Below, piece after piece: positions 17,090 to 25,680 of a DNA stretch of 64,000 nucleotides. This stretch comes from Bacteroidetes bacterium HGW-Bacteroidetes-5 (GTDB taxonomy: Bacteria; Bacteroidota; Bacteroidia; Bacteroidales; UBA932), in assembly GCA_002842515.1 (NCBI GenBank), contig PHDC01000001.1:2108001-2172000 (forward strand). Reading direction: 5' to 3'. A program made the translations under genes and the position numbers. The notes under the pieces were generated by a model. It was given only the letters and a program-made list of their open reading frames with translations, searched no databases and was not told the DNA's origin. Each line of letters begins with the position of its first letter. Within the stretch, counting starts at the first letter, position 1.

Positions 17090-18256
17090 ATGATAAAGAA
17101 ATTATTGACTGTTACAATTTTACTGTTCTCTGTTGCAGGTTTTGCACAGGAGCAGAACGAGGGCAATAAGTATGGCCCTTTCCTTACCAATAAATTTTTT
17201 GACAACTGGTTTATCTCTGCAGGAGGCGGTGTACAGGTTCTTTACGGAGAACACGATAATGTAGCTTCTTTTGGTAAGAGATTTACACCGGCTCTCGATT
17301 TCTCTGTAGGTAAGTGGATTACTCCTACAATTGGTGTTAGAGGTCAAATTGCAGGATTCTCAGCTAAAGGTTTAGTTGCCAGCTCTACAGCAAAATTTAT
17401 TGAGGGAGCATCAAGCGATCACGCCGGCTATTGGGATGAGAAATTCAGTTTCTTTAATCTGCACGGAGATCTTTTATGGAACATCTCAAATAGTATAGGT
17501 GGTTACAGAACAGATCGTACCTGGGAATTTATCCCTTTCCTTGGTGTAGGTTATGCCAGGTCTTGGAAAGAGAATGTAAATCCTGTTTACAAAGAGGCTG
17601 CGGCATCTACAGGAATTATCAATAAAATCAGACTTTCAGACGCTTTCAACCTCAATCTTGAGCTAAGAGCACTTCTTGTAAATGACAGGTTTGACGGATT
17701 TGAAATTGGTCAGGGAATTGAAGAGATCGTATCTGCAACCGTTGGGTTTACCTACAACTTCGCAAGAAGAGGTTTCGACAAATACAAAGAGCCTATCATT
17801 CCGGACTACACTCCTTATACATCAAAAATCTCAGATCTTGAAAAACAGATTGCAGATGCAGATGTTAAAACTAAGAAATTGTCTTCGGATCTTGCCGCTG
17901 AGAAGAATAAAAAGCCGGAAATCGTAAAATCGGTTGAGTACATTACCTCTCCGCTTGCAATTTTCTTCCCTATAAGCCAATCAAGGCTTACAGATATGGA
18001 CCTTATCAACCTTGGCAACTTTGCAGAGGGTGTTAAAAAATCCGGCAAGAAATACAAAATTATGGGTTCAGCAGACAAAGCAACCGGCAATAAAAAGCTA
18101 AATATGAAGATTAGCCAAAGTCGTGCGGATGCGGTTTACAATGCTCTTGTAAACAAATTTGGAGTGAATCCTTCTCAACTTGAAGTTATTGCTAAAGGTG
18201 ACGAGAACGAGCCATTCGGCAAACCAGTTCTTAATCGCGTAGTTATACTCGAATAA
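17090..18256 (+). CDS. OmpA-family outer-membrane protein
   Basis: Outer-membrane structural protein linking membrane and peptidoglycan. The 388-residue precursor has a signal peptide (MIKKLLTVTILLFSVAGFAQ), an N-terminal beta-barrel-like region up to about residue 240, a coiled linker (SKISDLEKQIADADVKTKKLSSDLAAEKNKK, residues about 244-275) and a C-terminal OmpA peptidoglycan-binding domain (IFFPISQSRLTD...KIMGSADKATGNKKLNMKISQSRADAVYNALVNKFGVNPSQLEVIAKGD...NRVVILE). It has its own promoter and terminator and should be highly expressed, as usual for this family. Confidence 0.9.
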   Translation: MIKKLLTVTILLFSVAGFAQEQNEGNKYGPFLTNKFFDNWFISAGGGVQVLYGEHDNVASFGKRFTPALDFSVGKWITPTIGVRGQIAGFSAKGLVASSTAKFIEGASSDHAGYWDEKFSFFNLHGDLLWNISNSIGGYRTDRTWEFIPFLGVGYARSWKENVNPVYKEAAASTGIINKIRLSDAFNLNLELRALLVNDRFDGFEIGQGIEEIVSATVGFTYNFARRGFDKYKEPIIPDYTPYTSKISDLEKQIADADVKTKKLSSDLAAEKNKKPEIVKSVEYITSPLAIFFPISQSRLTDMDLINLGNFAEGVKKSGKKYKIMGSADKATGNKKLNMKISQSRADAVYNALVNKFGVNPSQLEVIAKGDENEPFGKPVLNRVVILE

Positions 18257-18280
18257 GCACATAAATAATAGTTAATCTAA

Positions 18281-18315
18281 GAGGCTGTCTAATTTTAGAC
18301 AGCCTCTATTTTTAT
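18281..18315 (+). terminator. terminator hairpin after the OmpA-like gene
   Basis: GAGGCTGTCTAA, a short loop, TTAGACAGCCTC and a T run. The same GAGGCTG hairpin recurs at 33809 and, shortened, at 49479, each time directly before a copy of the dispersed hairpin element. Confidence 0.85.
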
Positions 18316-18362
18316 ATACTGTCGCCACTTATGCGTGGAATATAAACTTAGCGACAAATTTA
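18314..18362 (+). repeat. dispersed hairpin element, copy A (internal deletion derivative)
   Basis: Only the ends remain: left TGTCGCCACTTATGCGTGG (from 18320), as in the copies at 49.5 and 56.65 kb, and right TTAGCGACAAATT (about 18349-18360), as the right end of the 33.84-kb copy. About 170 bp of arm and core are missing. The two ends still pair through TGTCGC/GCGACA. Confidence 0.6.
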
Positions 18363-18402
18363 TAATGTGAAACCTTTCCAAAGATTTGGCGAACTAGAAA
18401 AT

Positions 18403-18471
18403 ATAGTTGAATAACTATTAAAAGTAGTTGCATAACTAAAAAATATAGTTACATTTGTATCAAATAACTAT
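18403..18471 (+). promoter_or_regulatory. BlaI-type promoter with three inverted-repeat operators
   Basis: Two perfect palindromes, ATAGTTGAATAACTAT (18403-18418) and TAGTTGCATAACTA (18425-18438), are followed by the same half-sites further apart, ATAGTT (18445-18450) and AACTAT (18466-18471). The -7 box TACATTTG (18450-18457) and a -33 TTG (18428-18430) lie inside this array. Transcription would start about 10 bp before the repressor gene. BlaI-family repressors bind such dyads as dimers and leave when the M56 sensor signals; that mechanism is inferred from the family. Confidence 0.75.
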
Positions 18472-18475
18472 TTTT

Positions 18476-18862
18476 ATGAAAATTCAATCTAACGGCTCTT
18501 CAAGATTAACCTCCAAAGAGGAGGAGCTTATGAATTTTTTCTGGGCTAAGGGAGCTCTCTTTGTGAGGGAGTTGCTGGATTTTTACGATGAACCAAAGCC
18601 ACATTTCAACACTCTCTCTACAATTGTAAGAGGGTTGGAGGAGAAGGGGTTCTTAGATCACAGGTCTTTCGGTAATACTTACCAGTACTTTGTTGTGATA
18701 ACTCAGGATGAGTATAAGAGTGGCGCTCTCGACAATGTTGTGAAAAAATATTTCAAGAACTCATACCTTGGCGTAGTATCCTCTCTAATTAAAGAGGAGC
18801 AGATATCTTTGGAGGAGCTTCGCAAACTCATAGACTCGGTTGAGAAATCCTCTAAAAAGTGA
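18476..18862 (+). CDS. BlaI/MecI/CopY-family transcriptional repressor
   Basis: Winged-helix repressor of 128 residues starting at 18476 (MKIQSNGSSRLTSKEEELMNFFWAKG); an upstream reading would start inside the operator. The region LFVRELLDFYDEPKPHFNTLSTIVRGLEEKGFLDHRSFGNTYQYF is the family's recognition helix and wing, and a C-terminal helical dimerisation domain follows. In this family the M56 partner triggers cleavage of the repressor. It is coupled to the M56 gene (a GTG overlaps its TGA; ATG 5 bp after the stop). Confidence 0.92.
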   Translation: MKIQSNGSSRLTSKEEELMNFFWAKGALFVRELLDFYDEPKPHFNTLSTIVRGLEEKGFLDHRSFGNTYQYFVVITQDEYKSGALDNVVKKYFKNSYLGVVSSLIKEEQISLEELRKLIDSVEKSSKK

Positions 18863-18867
18863 TAGCT

Positions 18868-20844
18868 ATGGGAGAGTTTTTTGTATATATATTGAAGTCT
18901 TCACTATGTTTGTCTGTGTTCTATCTTTTTTACAAACTGCTGCTTAGCAAAGAGACTTTTCACAGCTTTAACAGAGTGGTACTTATAGCGATTTTTCTCC
19001 TTTCTGGGTTAATACCGTTTATAGAACTTGCTCTTATTAAAGAGAGCCGGATATCGGAACTCTCTCTTAATCTTGATGCAATTATTGCAATGGCCGGTGA
19101 CGTTCCTGCAGATGAGGCTGCGTTGGGTGGTTCAGAGAGAGTAATTTACTTGCCCTTTATTGCTCTTATTGTATATATAACAGGAGTAGTATTTACATCC
19201 GGGTTCTCTATCCTGTCATTTGTAAGAATGTCTGCGCTCCTTACAAATAAAGACTCTCAAAGAAAATCTATCGGGGGAGGAGTTACACTTATTATCCACA
19301 AGGAGTCTGCCTCACCTTTCTCCTGGATGAGGTATATTGCAATAAGCGAGAAAGATTACAACGAAAATGCAAGAGAGATACTCTCTCACGAGATGGCTCA
19401 TATAAAAGGGCTTCACTCTGCAGATATAATTATTTCAGAGTTAATGAGGATACTCCACTGGTTTAATCCTGCAGTATGGTTATTGAAGCAGGAGATTAGG
19501 AATATTCACGAATTTCAGGCAGATGAAGCAGTCATAAACAGCGGCATCGATGCAAAACAATACCAGCTATTATTAATTAAAAAAGCTGTTGGCGACAGAC
19601 TCTACACTATGGCCAACAGCTTTAATCACAGCAAACTTAAAAACAGAATTACTATGATCACAAAGAAAAAATCAACTCGTTCGGCATCACTTAAAGCAAT
19701 GTTTGTGTTGCCTTTAACTCTTTTTGCAGTTATCTTGTTTGCAGATGAAAAGGTAACATCTGCACTTGAACCGGTTTCAAATGCCAAAATTACAGATTTA
19801 ATTCAAAAAGACACAACAAAAGAGGTCTCAAAAAGCGTTAAGATTATCCTAAACGGAGATAAAGCAGCATCTGCAAATGGGGATATAGTTGTATCTGCAA
19901 AAGGGGATATAGCAGATTCTACAAAAAAAGTCAAGGTCAGAATGATCTTGAACGGCAAAGATACATCAACAATGGTTTACAGCATTGCTTTGAAAGATAG
20001 CCTCAACTCTTCAGTTATCGTTATTGATAACAATAAGAACATCAACATTGAAAACAAGAAAATCAAAGAGGTAAAAGTAGTTAAGGGAGAGAAAGGAGAG
20101 AAGAGTGTTTTATGGGTTACATCTGCAGATGAAAAAAAACCATTGATTGTTGTGAACGGAGAGATTAAAAAGCCGGCTTTTGATATAACCAACTACTCAC
20201 CTGAATCAATTTACTCAATTAATATTCTTAAAGACGAAGCAGCAATATCGAAATACGGAGATGCAGGTATAAATGGTGTAATTGAAATCACATTAAAGGA
20301 TGGTGCACAAAAAATCGATGGTAAGACTGAAGTGAAAAATGAGATTAGGGTAATAGGGATCAACAAAATTGATAAAAACAGTCCCGATTCGGTAAAGAGT
20401 GAAATCAGGATTAAAAGCTCAGGAAATGTTCAAAATCCTCTTTATGTTATTGATGGAAAAGTTATAAAGGAGGGGGGTGACATTAATGCAATCAAAGCGG
20501 AAAACATTGAGTCAATCAATATATTGAAAGACAAGACGGCTATTGAAAAATATGGAGAACGAGCTAAGAACGGAGTTATTGAGATCACCCTTAAGAAGGG
20601 TGTTAAACCAGTCGCATCCGACAACCATAAGGCACAAGAGAGATCTGCAGGAGTGGCAAAATCTAGGGGGATAATTAATCCAATCTATGTGGTGGATGGA
20701 GAGATTATGAAAAAGGGCTTTGATATTGCTAATATTACACCTGAGAGGATAGCCTCTATGACAATTCTCAAAGATAAAAGTGCTATTGATAAATATGGCG
20801 AAAAGGGTAAGGATGGAGTCATTGAGATCACTTTAAAAAAGTAA
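18868..20844 (+). CDS. M56-family (BlaR1-like) sensor metallopeptidase with three plug-like repeats
   Basis: Inner-membrane sensor with the zinc peptidase motif HEMAH at residues 174-178, followed by HWFNPAVWLLKQEIRNIHEFQADEAV, both standard for M56. About four membrane segments lie in residues 1-300 (FVYILKSSLCLSVFYLFYKLL, VLIAIFLLSGLIPFIEL, VIYLPFIALIVYITGVVF, LKAMFVLPLTLFAVILFA). The long periplasmic part carries three copies of a SusC-plug-like module ending in GVIEIT (residues about 428-480, 525-578, 605-658), each with an (I/V)DGxxxK and SI(N/T)ILKD core. Start taken at ATG 18868; a GTG at 18859 overlapping the upstream stop is possible. The signal sensed is unknown. Confidence 0.9.
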   Translation: MGEFFVYILKSSLCLSVFYLFYKLLLSKETFHSFNRVVLIAIFLLSGLIPFIELALIKESRISELSLNLDAIIAMAGDVPADEAALGGSERVIYLPFIALIVYITGVVFTSGFSILSFVRMSALLTNKDSQRKSIGGGVTLIIHKESASPFSWMRYIAISEKDYNENAREILSHEMAHIKGLHSADIIISELMRILHWFNPAVWLLKQEIRNIHEFQADEAVINSGIDAKQYQLLLIKKAVGDRLYTMANSFNHSKLKNRITMITKKKSTRSASLKAMFVLPLTLFAVILFADEKVTSALEPVSNAKITDLIQKDTTKEVSKSVKIILNGDKAASANGDIVVSAKGDIADSTKKVKVRMILNGKDTSTMVYSIALKDSLNSSVIVIDNNKNINIENKKIKEVKVVKGEKGEKSVLWVTSADEKKPLIVVNGEIKKPAFDITNYSPESIYSINILKDEAAISKYGDAGINGVIEITLKDGAQKIDGKTEVKNEIRVIGINKIDKNSPDSVKSEIRIKSSGNVQNPLYVIDGKVIKEGGDINAIKAENIESINILKDKTAIEKYGERAKNGVIEITLKKGVKPVASDNHKAQERSAGVAKSRGIINPIYVVDGEIMKKGFDIANITPERIASMTILKDKSAIDKYGEKGKDGVIEITLKK

Positions 20845-20872
20845 AACAGGGCAATTAACTGAAAATATTTTG

Positions 20873-20880
20873 TACCTTTG
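20873..20880 (+). promoter_or_regulatory. -7 promoter box of glyA
   Basis: TACCTTTG fits TAnnTTTG, 41 bp before the start at 20922. No clear -33 element. Confidence 0.5.
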
Positions 20881-20921
20881 ATGACTTTTTATTAAGCATT
20901 TTAAAGACAAAATATAACATA

Positions 20922-22202
20922 ATGAAACAAGATCTTCAAATATCCGAACTAATTAAAAAAGAAGAGAACCGCCAGTTACACGGGATCGAGTTGATTGCAT
21001 CGGAGAACTTTGTTACTCCTCAGGTACTATCTGCCCTTGGCTCCGTTTTAACAAATAAATATGCCGAAGGGTATCCGGGAGCAAGATATTATGGTGGTTG
21101 CGAGGTGGTAGACCAGGTGGAGCAATTAGCTATAGATCGTCTTTGTCAACTTTTCGAAGCTGAGTACGCAAATGTACAGCCCCACTCAGGAGCCCAGGCC
21201 AATATGGCTGTTTTTATGGCTTGTCTCAAACCCGGAGATACATTTATGGGGTTGGATCTTGCACACGGCGGACACCTGACACACGGCTCTCCCGTTAATA
21301 TGTCCGGTATCTGGTATAATGCGATAGCATATCAGGTTAGAGAAGAGACCGGCCTTATTGATTACGATGATATGGAGCGCAAGGCTCTTGAATTCAAACC
21401 AAAGATGATAATCGGCGGAGCTTCTGCCTACTCAAGAGAGTGGGATTGGGAGAGGATGAGAGCAATTGCAGATAAAATAGGTGCACTTTTTATGGTTGAT
21501 ATGGCTCATCCGGCAGGACTTATTGCTGCAGGTCTGCTAAAGAATCCGGTTAAATATGCACATATTGTAACCTCTACAACACATAAAACATTAAGGGGTC
21601 CTCGCGGAGGTATTATTCTGATAGGGAAGGATTTTGAAAACCCATTCGGAATTCTGACTCCAAAAGGGGAGACAAAAATGATGTCTGCAGTTCTTAACTC
21701 AAGTGTATTCCCCGGAATTCAGGGTGGCCCACTGGAGCACTGTATTGCAGCAAAAGCTGTCTCTTTCTTTGAAGCCCTGCAACCGGAGTTTAAACTTTAT
21801 CAGACTCAGGTTCAGAAGAATGCAACAGCTATGGCAGCTGCATTTATGGAGAGAGGATATAAAGTAATATCGGGCGGAACAGACAACCATCTGATGCTTA
21901 TAGATCTCAGAAGCAAATTTCCGGAACTTACAGGAAAGATTGCAGAGAAGGTGCTGGTAACGGCAGATATAACAGTTAATAAAAATATGGTACCATTTGA
22001 CAGCAGATCTCCTTTCCAGACATCCGGTATACGAGTGGGTACACCTGCAATTACCTCTCGCGGTCTTCTTGAAAAGGATATGCCTTTCATTGTTGAGCTG
22101 GTAGATAGAGTTCTCTCAAATATAGATGATGAGGCCATTATTGCAGAGGTGAGAGAGCAAGTGAGAAAGAAGATGCACGGGTTACCTCTTAATATCTGGT
22201 AG
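20922..22202 (+). CDS. glyA: serine hydroxymethyltransferase
   Basis: PLP enzyme exchanging serine plus tetrahydrofolate for glycine plus methylene-tetrahydrofolate. The 426-residue protein shows [50 protein letters not shown] and the PLP lysine in [13 protein letters not shown] (Lys222). The C-terminal [15 protein letters not shown] is also present. Single gene with its own promoter. It supplies one-carbon units, as does the histidine pathway further on. Confidence 0.97.
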   Translation: MKQDLQISELIKKEENRQLHGIELIASENFVTPQVLSALGSVLTNKYAEGYPGARYYGGCEVVDQVEQLAIDRLCQLFEAEYANVQPHSGAQANMAVFMACLKPGDTFMGLDLAHGGHLTHGSPVNMSGIWYNAIAYQVREETGLIDYDDMERKALEFKPKMIIGGASAYSREWDWERMRAIADKIGALFMVDMAHPAGLIAAGLLKNPVKYAHIVTSTTHKTLRGPRGGIILIGKDFENPFGILTPKGETKMMSAVLNSSVFPGIQGGPLEHCIAAKAVSFFEALQPEFKLYQTQVQKNATAMAAAFMERGYKVISGGTDNHLMLIDLRSKFPELTGKIAEKVLVTADITVNKNMVPFDSRSPFQTSGIRVGTPAITSRGLLEKDMPFIVELVDRVLSNIDDEAIIAEVREQVRKKMHGLPLNIW

Positions 22203-22243
22203 TTACGAGAATATCTGGTAGAGGTTCAGAGACTATGCCGGAG

Positions 22244-24313
22244 TTACAATGCGGAATCGACTAAAGTAGATTCAACTTGAGAAGGCGGAGCGGTTATTAC
22301 CGGCTCCGTCTCTTTTTTTGTGAATATCTCAAAGGCTGGTAAAACAGGAGTTTTCCCAAAAAGCTGATTTGTATAGAAGAAGCCGGGAAGTTCAAGGGTA
22401 GAGACATACTCTCTCGATGACGGAATGACTGACCTTGTTGTAACCTCAAAGCGACTGGCCGGTCTCTCGTTATACCTTAACCGAAAACCTTTTAGCCTCT
22501 TCTTTTCCGGTTCAACATCTATAATAGGATAGAGATCGCTCTGAACAGTTTCAAAGTATCTGACTCTTTGAACGCTCTTCTCTTTAATTATGGCGGTCAT
22601 AGTCTTACACTCCTTCTGATTCATAGTTGTGAGGATACTGTCCTCCGCGAAAAAGAAGATTACTGTTACCCCACCGTAAGCATCAAACCTGGTGAGGTCA
22701 CCCTCAGTAAAATGGGCAACAATATCTGTAGCTTTAATTTGATTGTAGTGCAGAGAGTCCTCTTTTGTAGCAACGAAAGCACCGGAGATAAGCTCTGTTT
22801 TGCTGAGCTGTTCATTAGAGGTAATAAGTTGTATACTGTCTGCGGTAAACTGATTGTTCTCATTCCAGAGCACAGGGTCTTTATATAGCCGGATAATTGA
22901 GTCTATAGAGTTGAACATTAAAGAGTCGCATCTGCCCTGAATATTGCTTCTGTAGAAACGGATGTTTTTATTTGCAGATATTACTCTTATTAAGGTTGTA
23001 TCTTTTGGAGTTAACAAAAGCGAGTCCTTGACCGGAATCTTGAGTGAATCTTTGAGATGATTTGAGAGTGAATCTTTGACCGGAATTCTGAGTGAATCTT
23101 TGAGATGATTTGAGAGTGAATCTTTGACCGAAATTTTGAGTGAATCCTTTGCGGTAATCTTTAGAAGGGAATCTACTGCGGCAGTTTTAAGCAAATCTGT
23201 AGCAGGGGGTTTAACAGCGACCACCGGTTTTTTTGCGGTTGAATCTTTGGGTAGCGGAGTAGGTCTGTTGTACATCTCTTTAATGGGGTCTTTCCGGCTA
23301 AGGGAGTACCTCTTTTGAGAGAGAGCAACTGTTGCGGAGTCCATCTCAAACTTAGGCAGCATTCGGTAGTGTATTGTATCAGCAGCAAAAAAGAGGGTAT
23401 CCGGAAGATCGTTCTCCACTGAGTAGTACGCAAGTGAAGGGTTTTTATAGAGTTCGGCAAAAACGGGATTCTCGCGGTATCTTACAAAATCCGAAAAGAG
23501 CAACATAGATTGTGCCGTATCCAGAATCTGAACATCATCGTAAAGCTCTGCTTTTGGCTCAGCTCTCTCGTAGTATATTCTTTTTGCCCAAAGTTCGTTT
23601 TGTCCGTTGAGCATATAGGCGTTGTCATCAAAATTGTATATCTCCTTCTCACGGTTGTACCAGCCACTGTTGGAGCTAAGAAAGCTGTTATTCTGCCACA
23701 CCTTTACAGAGCCAAGAAAATCTACACGCTTATCTTTACTCCAGTATGCGAGTGAATCACTCTTAAGGACAAGTGAGTCTGAGTTAAGTTCTACCCGTTC
23801 TATAAACTTAAACCGTTCAATTTTCGAGTGGTAGTACCCCCGTATGCTCTCTATAACCTTCCCCTTTTTATCCATCATACTTCCGCCGTTGAAGAAGTAT
23901 GCGATGCTATCTTTTGTATTATAGTCCAGATGTAATGTCCTGAGACGATTGCTATCCTTGTCTATAAGCTCAACCAGGTTACCTCTTACACGAGCAATAG
24001 AGCTGTCTGCAAGATAGTTAACTCTATCACCCGAAAGAATGGTGCGATCCTGAACTATCTTAACATTCCCGATAGCATCAACAATATTGTAGGTAAGATC
24101 CCATATTGCGGTATCACAAATTATTAATGTGTTGTTATGAAGAAATTGTGCAGGGCCTGTAACTTTTCTTATATTTCTGAATTCGTTTTGGTAAATCTCT
24201 GCTGTTTTGGCACTTAGCAGTCTAACAAGGCGATCTTCGCCCTGTGTCTGTTGTGCATTCGCAGAGATGGAAAAGAGTATAGTTAATATTAAAAATGACA
24301 GACTATGTCTCAT
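22244..24313 (-). CDS. OstA-like LPS transport/assembly family protein
   Basis: Exported 689-residue protein (signal peptide ending near SANAQ). Residues about 30-330 have repeated beta-strand units of the OstA/LptA fold (FLHNNTLIICDTAIWDLTYNIVDAIGNVKIVQDRTILSGDRVNYLADSSIARVRGNLVELID...). A low-complexity linker with KDSL repeats occupies residues about 385-435. A second OstA-like part (GRCDSLMFNSIDSIIRLYKDPVLWNENNQFTADSIQL) follows. Bacteroidetes carry such proteins beside SurA-like chaperones, as here: the stop of the SurA-like gene overlaps this start as ATGA. A role in moving lipopolysaccharide across the periplasm is inferred. Confidence 0.85.
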   Translation of the reverse strand: MRHSLSFLILTILFSISANAQQTQGEDRLVRLLSAKTAEIYQNEFRNIRKVTGPAQFLHNNTLIICDTAIWDLTYNIVDAIGNVKIVQDRTILSGDRVNYLADSSIARVRGNLVELIDKDSNRLRTLHLDYNTKDSIAYFFNGGSMMDKKGKVIESIRGYYHSKIERFKFIERVELNSDSLVLKSDSLAYWSKDKRVDFLGSVKVWQNNSFLSSNSGWYNREKEIYNFDDNAYMLNGQNELWAKRIYYERAEPKAELYDDVQILDTAQSMLLFSDFVRYRENPVFAELYKNPSLAYYSVENDLPDTLFFAADTIHYRMLPKFEMDSATVALSQKRYSLSRKDPIKEMYNRPTPLPKDSTAKKPVVAVKPPATDLLKTAAVDSLLKITAKDSLKISVKDSLSNHLKDSLRIPVKDSLSNHLKDSLKIPVKDSLLLTPKDTTLIRVISANKNIRFYRSNIQGRCDSLMFNSIDSIIRLYKDPVLWNENNQFTADSIQLITSNEQLSKTELISGAFVATKEDSLHYNQIKATDIVAHFTEGDLTRFDAYGGVTVIFFFAEDSILTTMNQKECKTMTAIIKEKSVQRVRYFETVQSDLYPIIDVEPEKKRLKGFRLRYNERPASRFEVTTRSVIPSSREYVSTLELPGFFYTNQLFGKTPVLPAFEIFTKKETEPVITAPPSQVESTLVDSAL
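23016..23155 (-). repeat. 24/48-bp in-frame tandem repeat in the OstA-like gene
   Basis: Six 8-residue units beginning KDSL: KISV, SNHL, RIPV, SNHL, KIPV, LLTP. Units alternate, so the larger period is 16 residues (48 bp) and DNA identity between the two SNHL pairs is very high. It encodes a flexible linker between the two OstA-like parts and is a likely spot for copy-number change. Confidence 0.8.
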
Positions 24314-25680
24314 TTAATCCAACCATTCTTAAGGAATGGGCAATGTTGAAATACAGGATCAATTCTGATAAATGTACTCTCCTTCTTCTTTTTAGTAAAG
24401 GCTTCAATAGCCTCCATTGCAAGCTTATTTCTAGCCTCGTTTTGAAGAACGGAGAAGTCATCCCTAAAAGTTGCCACGTGAGATGGTATTATCTTTTCAA
24501 GTTTAATAATCTTATAAACAGTGTTCCCGCTTCTTCCTTCGTTATCTGTAGTCTCAAAAGGCTCCGATATCTCACCCTCTTTAAGGTCTTTGATTATGTT
24601 ATAATCTACAGGTTTCAGCTGATCTTTCTCAAAATATGCAGAGCCACTCTGCTCATCGGCTACAAGACCACCGTTTACATAAGATTTGGGGTCGTGTGAG
24701 TATCTTTGCGCTGCAGCTTCAAAATTGATAGAGTCAATGAGGATAAGGTTCCTTATGCTGTCCAGTTTATTGAATGCCTTTGCACGATCTGCATTTGTAT
24801 ATTCAGGTCTAAGCAGAATGTGGCGGGCATTAAACATATCTCCCTCTTTTTTAATCATCTGAATAAGGTGAAAACCATCGGGAGTCTCAACTATCTGAGA
24901 AACTTGCCCCTCTTTAAGAGAGACAGCAGCATCCGAGAATGCCGGCCAGTAAAGCGTTTTTGAAGCCATACCAAGCTCTCCGCCTCTTCCTGCACTGCCG
25001 GGATCTTTAGAGTATAGAGTAGCCAGTGTGCTGAATTTATCTCCTTTGATTACCCTTTCACGAAACTCCAGAAGCCTCTCTTTAACGGCCATAATAGAGT
25101 TCTCTTTATCCGGATATTGTGCTATTTGGCGAAATTTGTACTGAGTTGATATAATTGGAAGACTATCTGCAGGAGTAGCTTTATAATAACGCTCAACATC
25201 AAAAGGGGTCAGTTCCGGAGCAGTCTGAGCAACTTTGTTTCTCATCTCCTGTGTAAGGAATTGCTCGGTTAAAGCCTCTCTCCATTCATCTTTTACTCTG
25301 AATAGCGGTTTTTTGAAATACTGCTCTGCAGCTTTCTCACCACCCAGCTGAGTGAGTACCTCCTGTATTCTTCTGTTGAGTTCTCCCTCAACATTGTCCG
25401 GACTCACCTGCAGACTATCCAGCCTTGCCTGTGTAAGGAACAACTTCTGGATAAGCATATTTTCAAGCACATCGCATCTAAGGTTCCTGTCTGAAGTTAC
25501 CCCCTGCAGCATCATCATCTGAACCTCTGCCTCAAGAGCCGATAGTTGGATCATATCATTTCCAATGAGTGCTATTGTTTTGTCTATGAGCCCTTTTTGA
25601 TATTTCTGCGCGGAGAGGGTCACTCCCGAAGCGATAATTACAAGAAGAGTAATCAGAAATCTTTGAGTCTTACTGTTCAT
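24310..25680 (-). CDS. SurA-like peptidyl-prolyl isomerase/chaperone
   Basis: Periplasmic chaperone of 456 residues with signal peptide, started at 25680 (MNSKTQRFLITLLVIIASGVTLSAQ). A reading starting further upstream would lie inside the preceding gene. The N-terminal SurA domain (IDKTIALIGNDMIQLSALEAEVQMMML...CDVLENMLIQKLFLTQARLD) is followed by two parvulin domains: residues about 175-270 (KFRQIAQYP...FSTLATLYSKDPGSAGRGGELGMASKTLYWPAFSDAAVSLKEGQVSQIVETPDGFHLIQM) and 275-385 (FNARHILLRPEY...YSHDPKSYVNGGLV...LKEGEISEPFET). It overlaps its neighbours on both sides by a few bases, so the three envelope genes form one operon. Confidence 0.92.
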   Translation of the reverse strand: MNSKTQRFLITLLVIIASGVTLSAQKYQKGLIDKTIALIGNDMIQLSALEAEVQMMMLQGVTSDRNLRCDVLENMLIQKLFLTQARLDSLQVSPDNVEGELNRRIQEVLTQLGGEKAAEQYFKKPLFRVKDEWREALTEQFLTQEMRNKVAQTAPELTPFDVERYYKATPADSLPIISTQYKFRQIAQYPDKENSIMAVKERLLEFRERVIKGDKFSTLATLYSKDPGSAGRGGELGMASKTLYWPAFSDAAVSLKEGQVSQIVETPDGFHLIQMIKKEGDMFNARHILLRPEYTNADRAKAFNKLDSIRNLILIDSINFEAAAQRYSHDPKSYVNGGLVADEQSGSAYFEKDQLKPVDYNIIKDLKEGEISEPFETTDNEGRSGNTVYKIIKLEKIIPSHVATFRDDFSVLQNEARNKLAMEAIEAFTKKKKESTFIRIDPVFQHCPFLKNGWIK

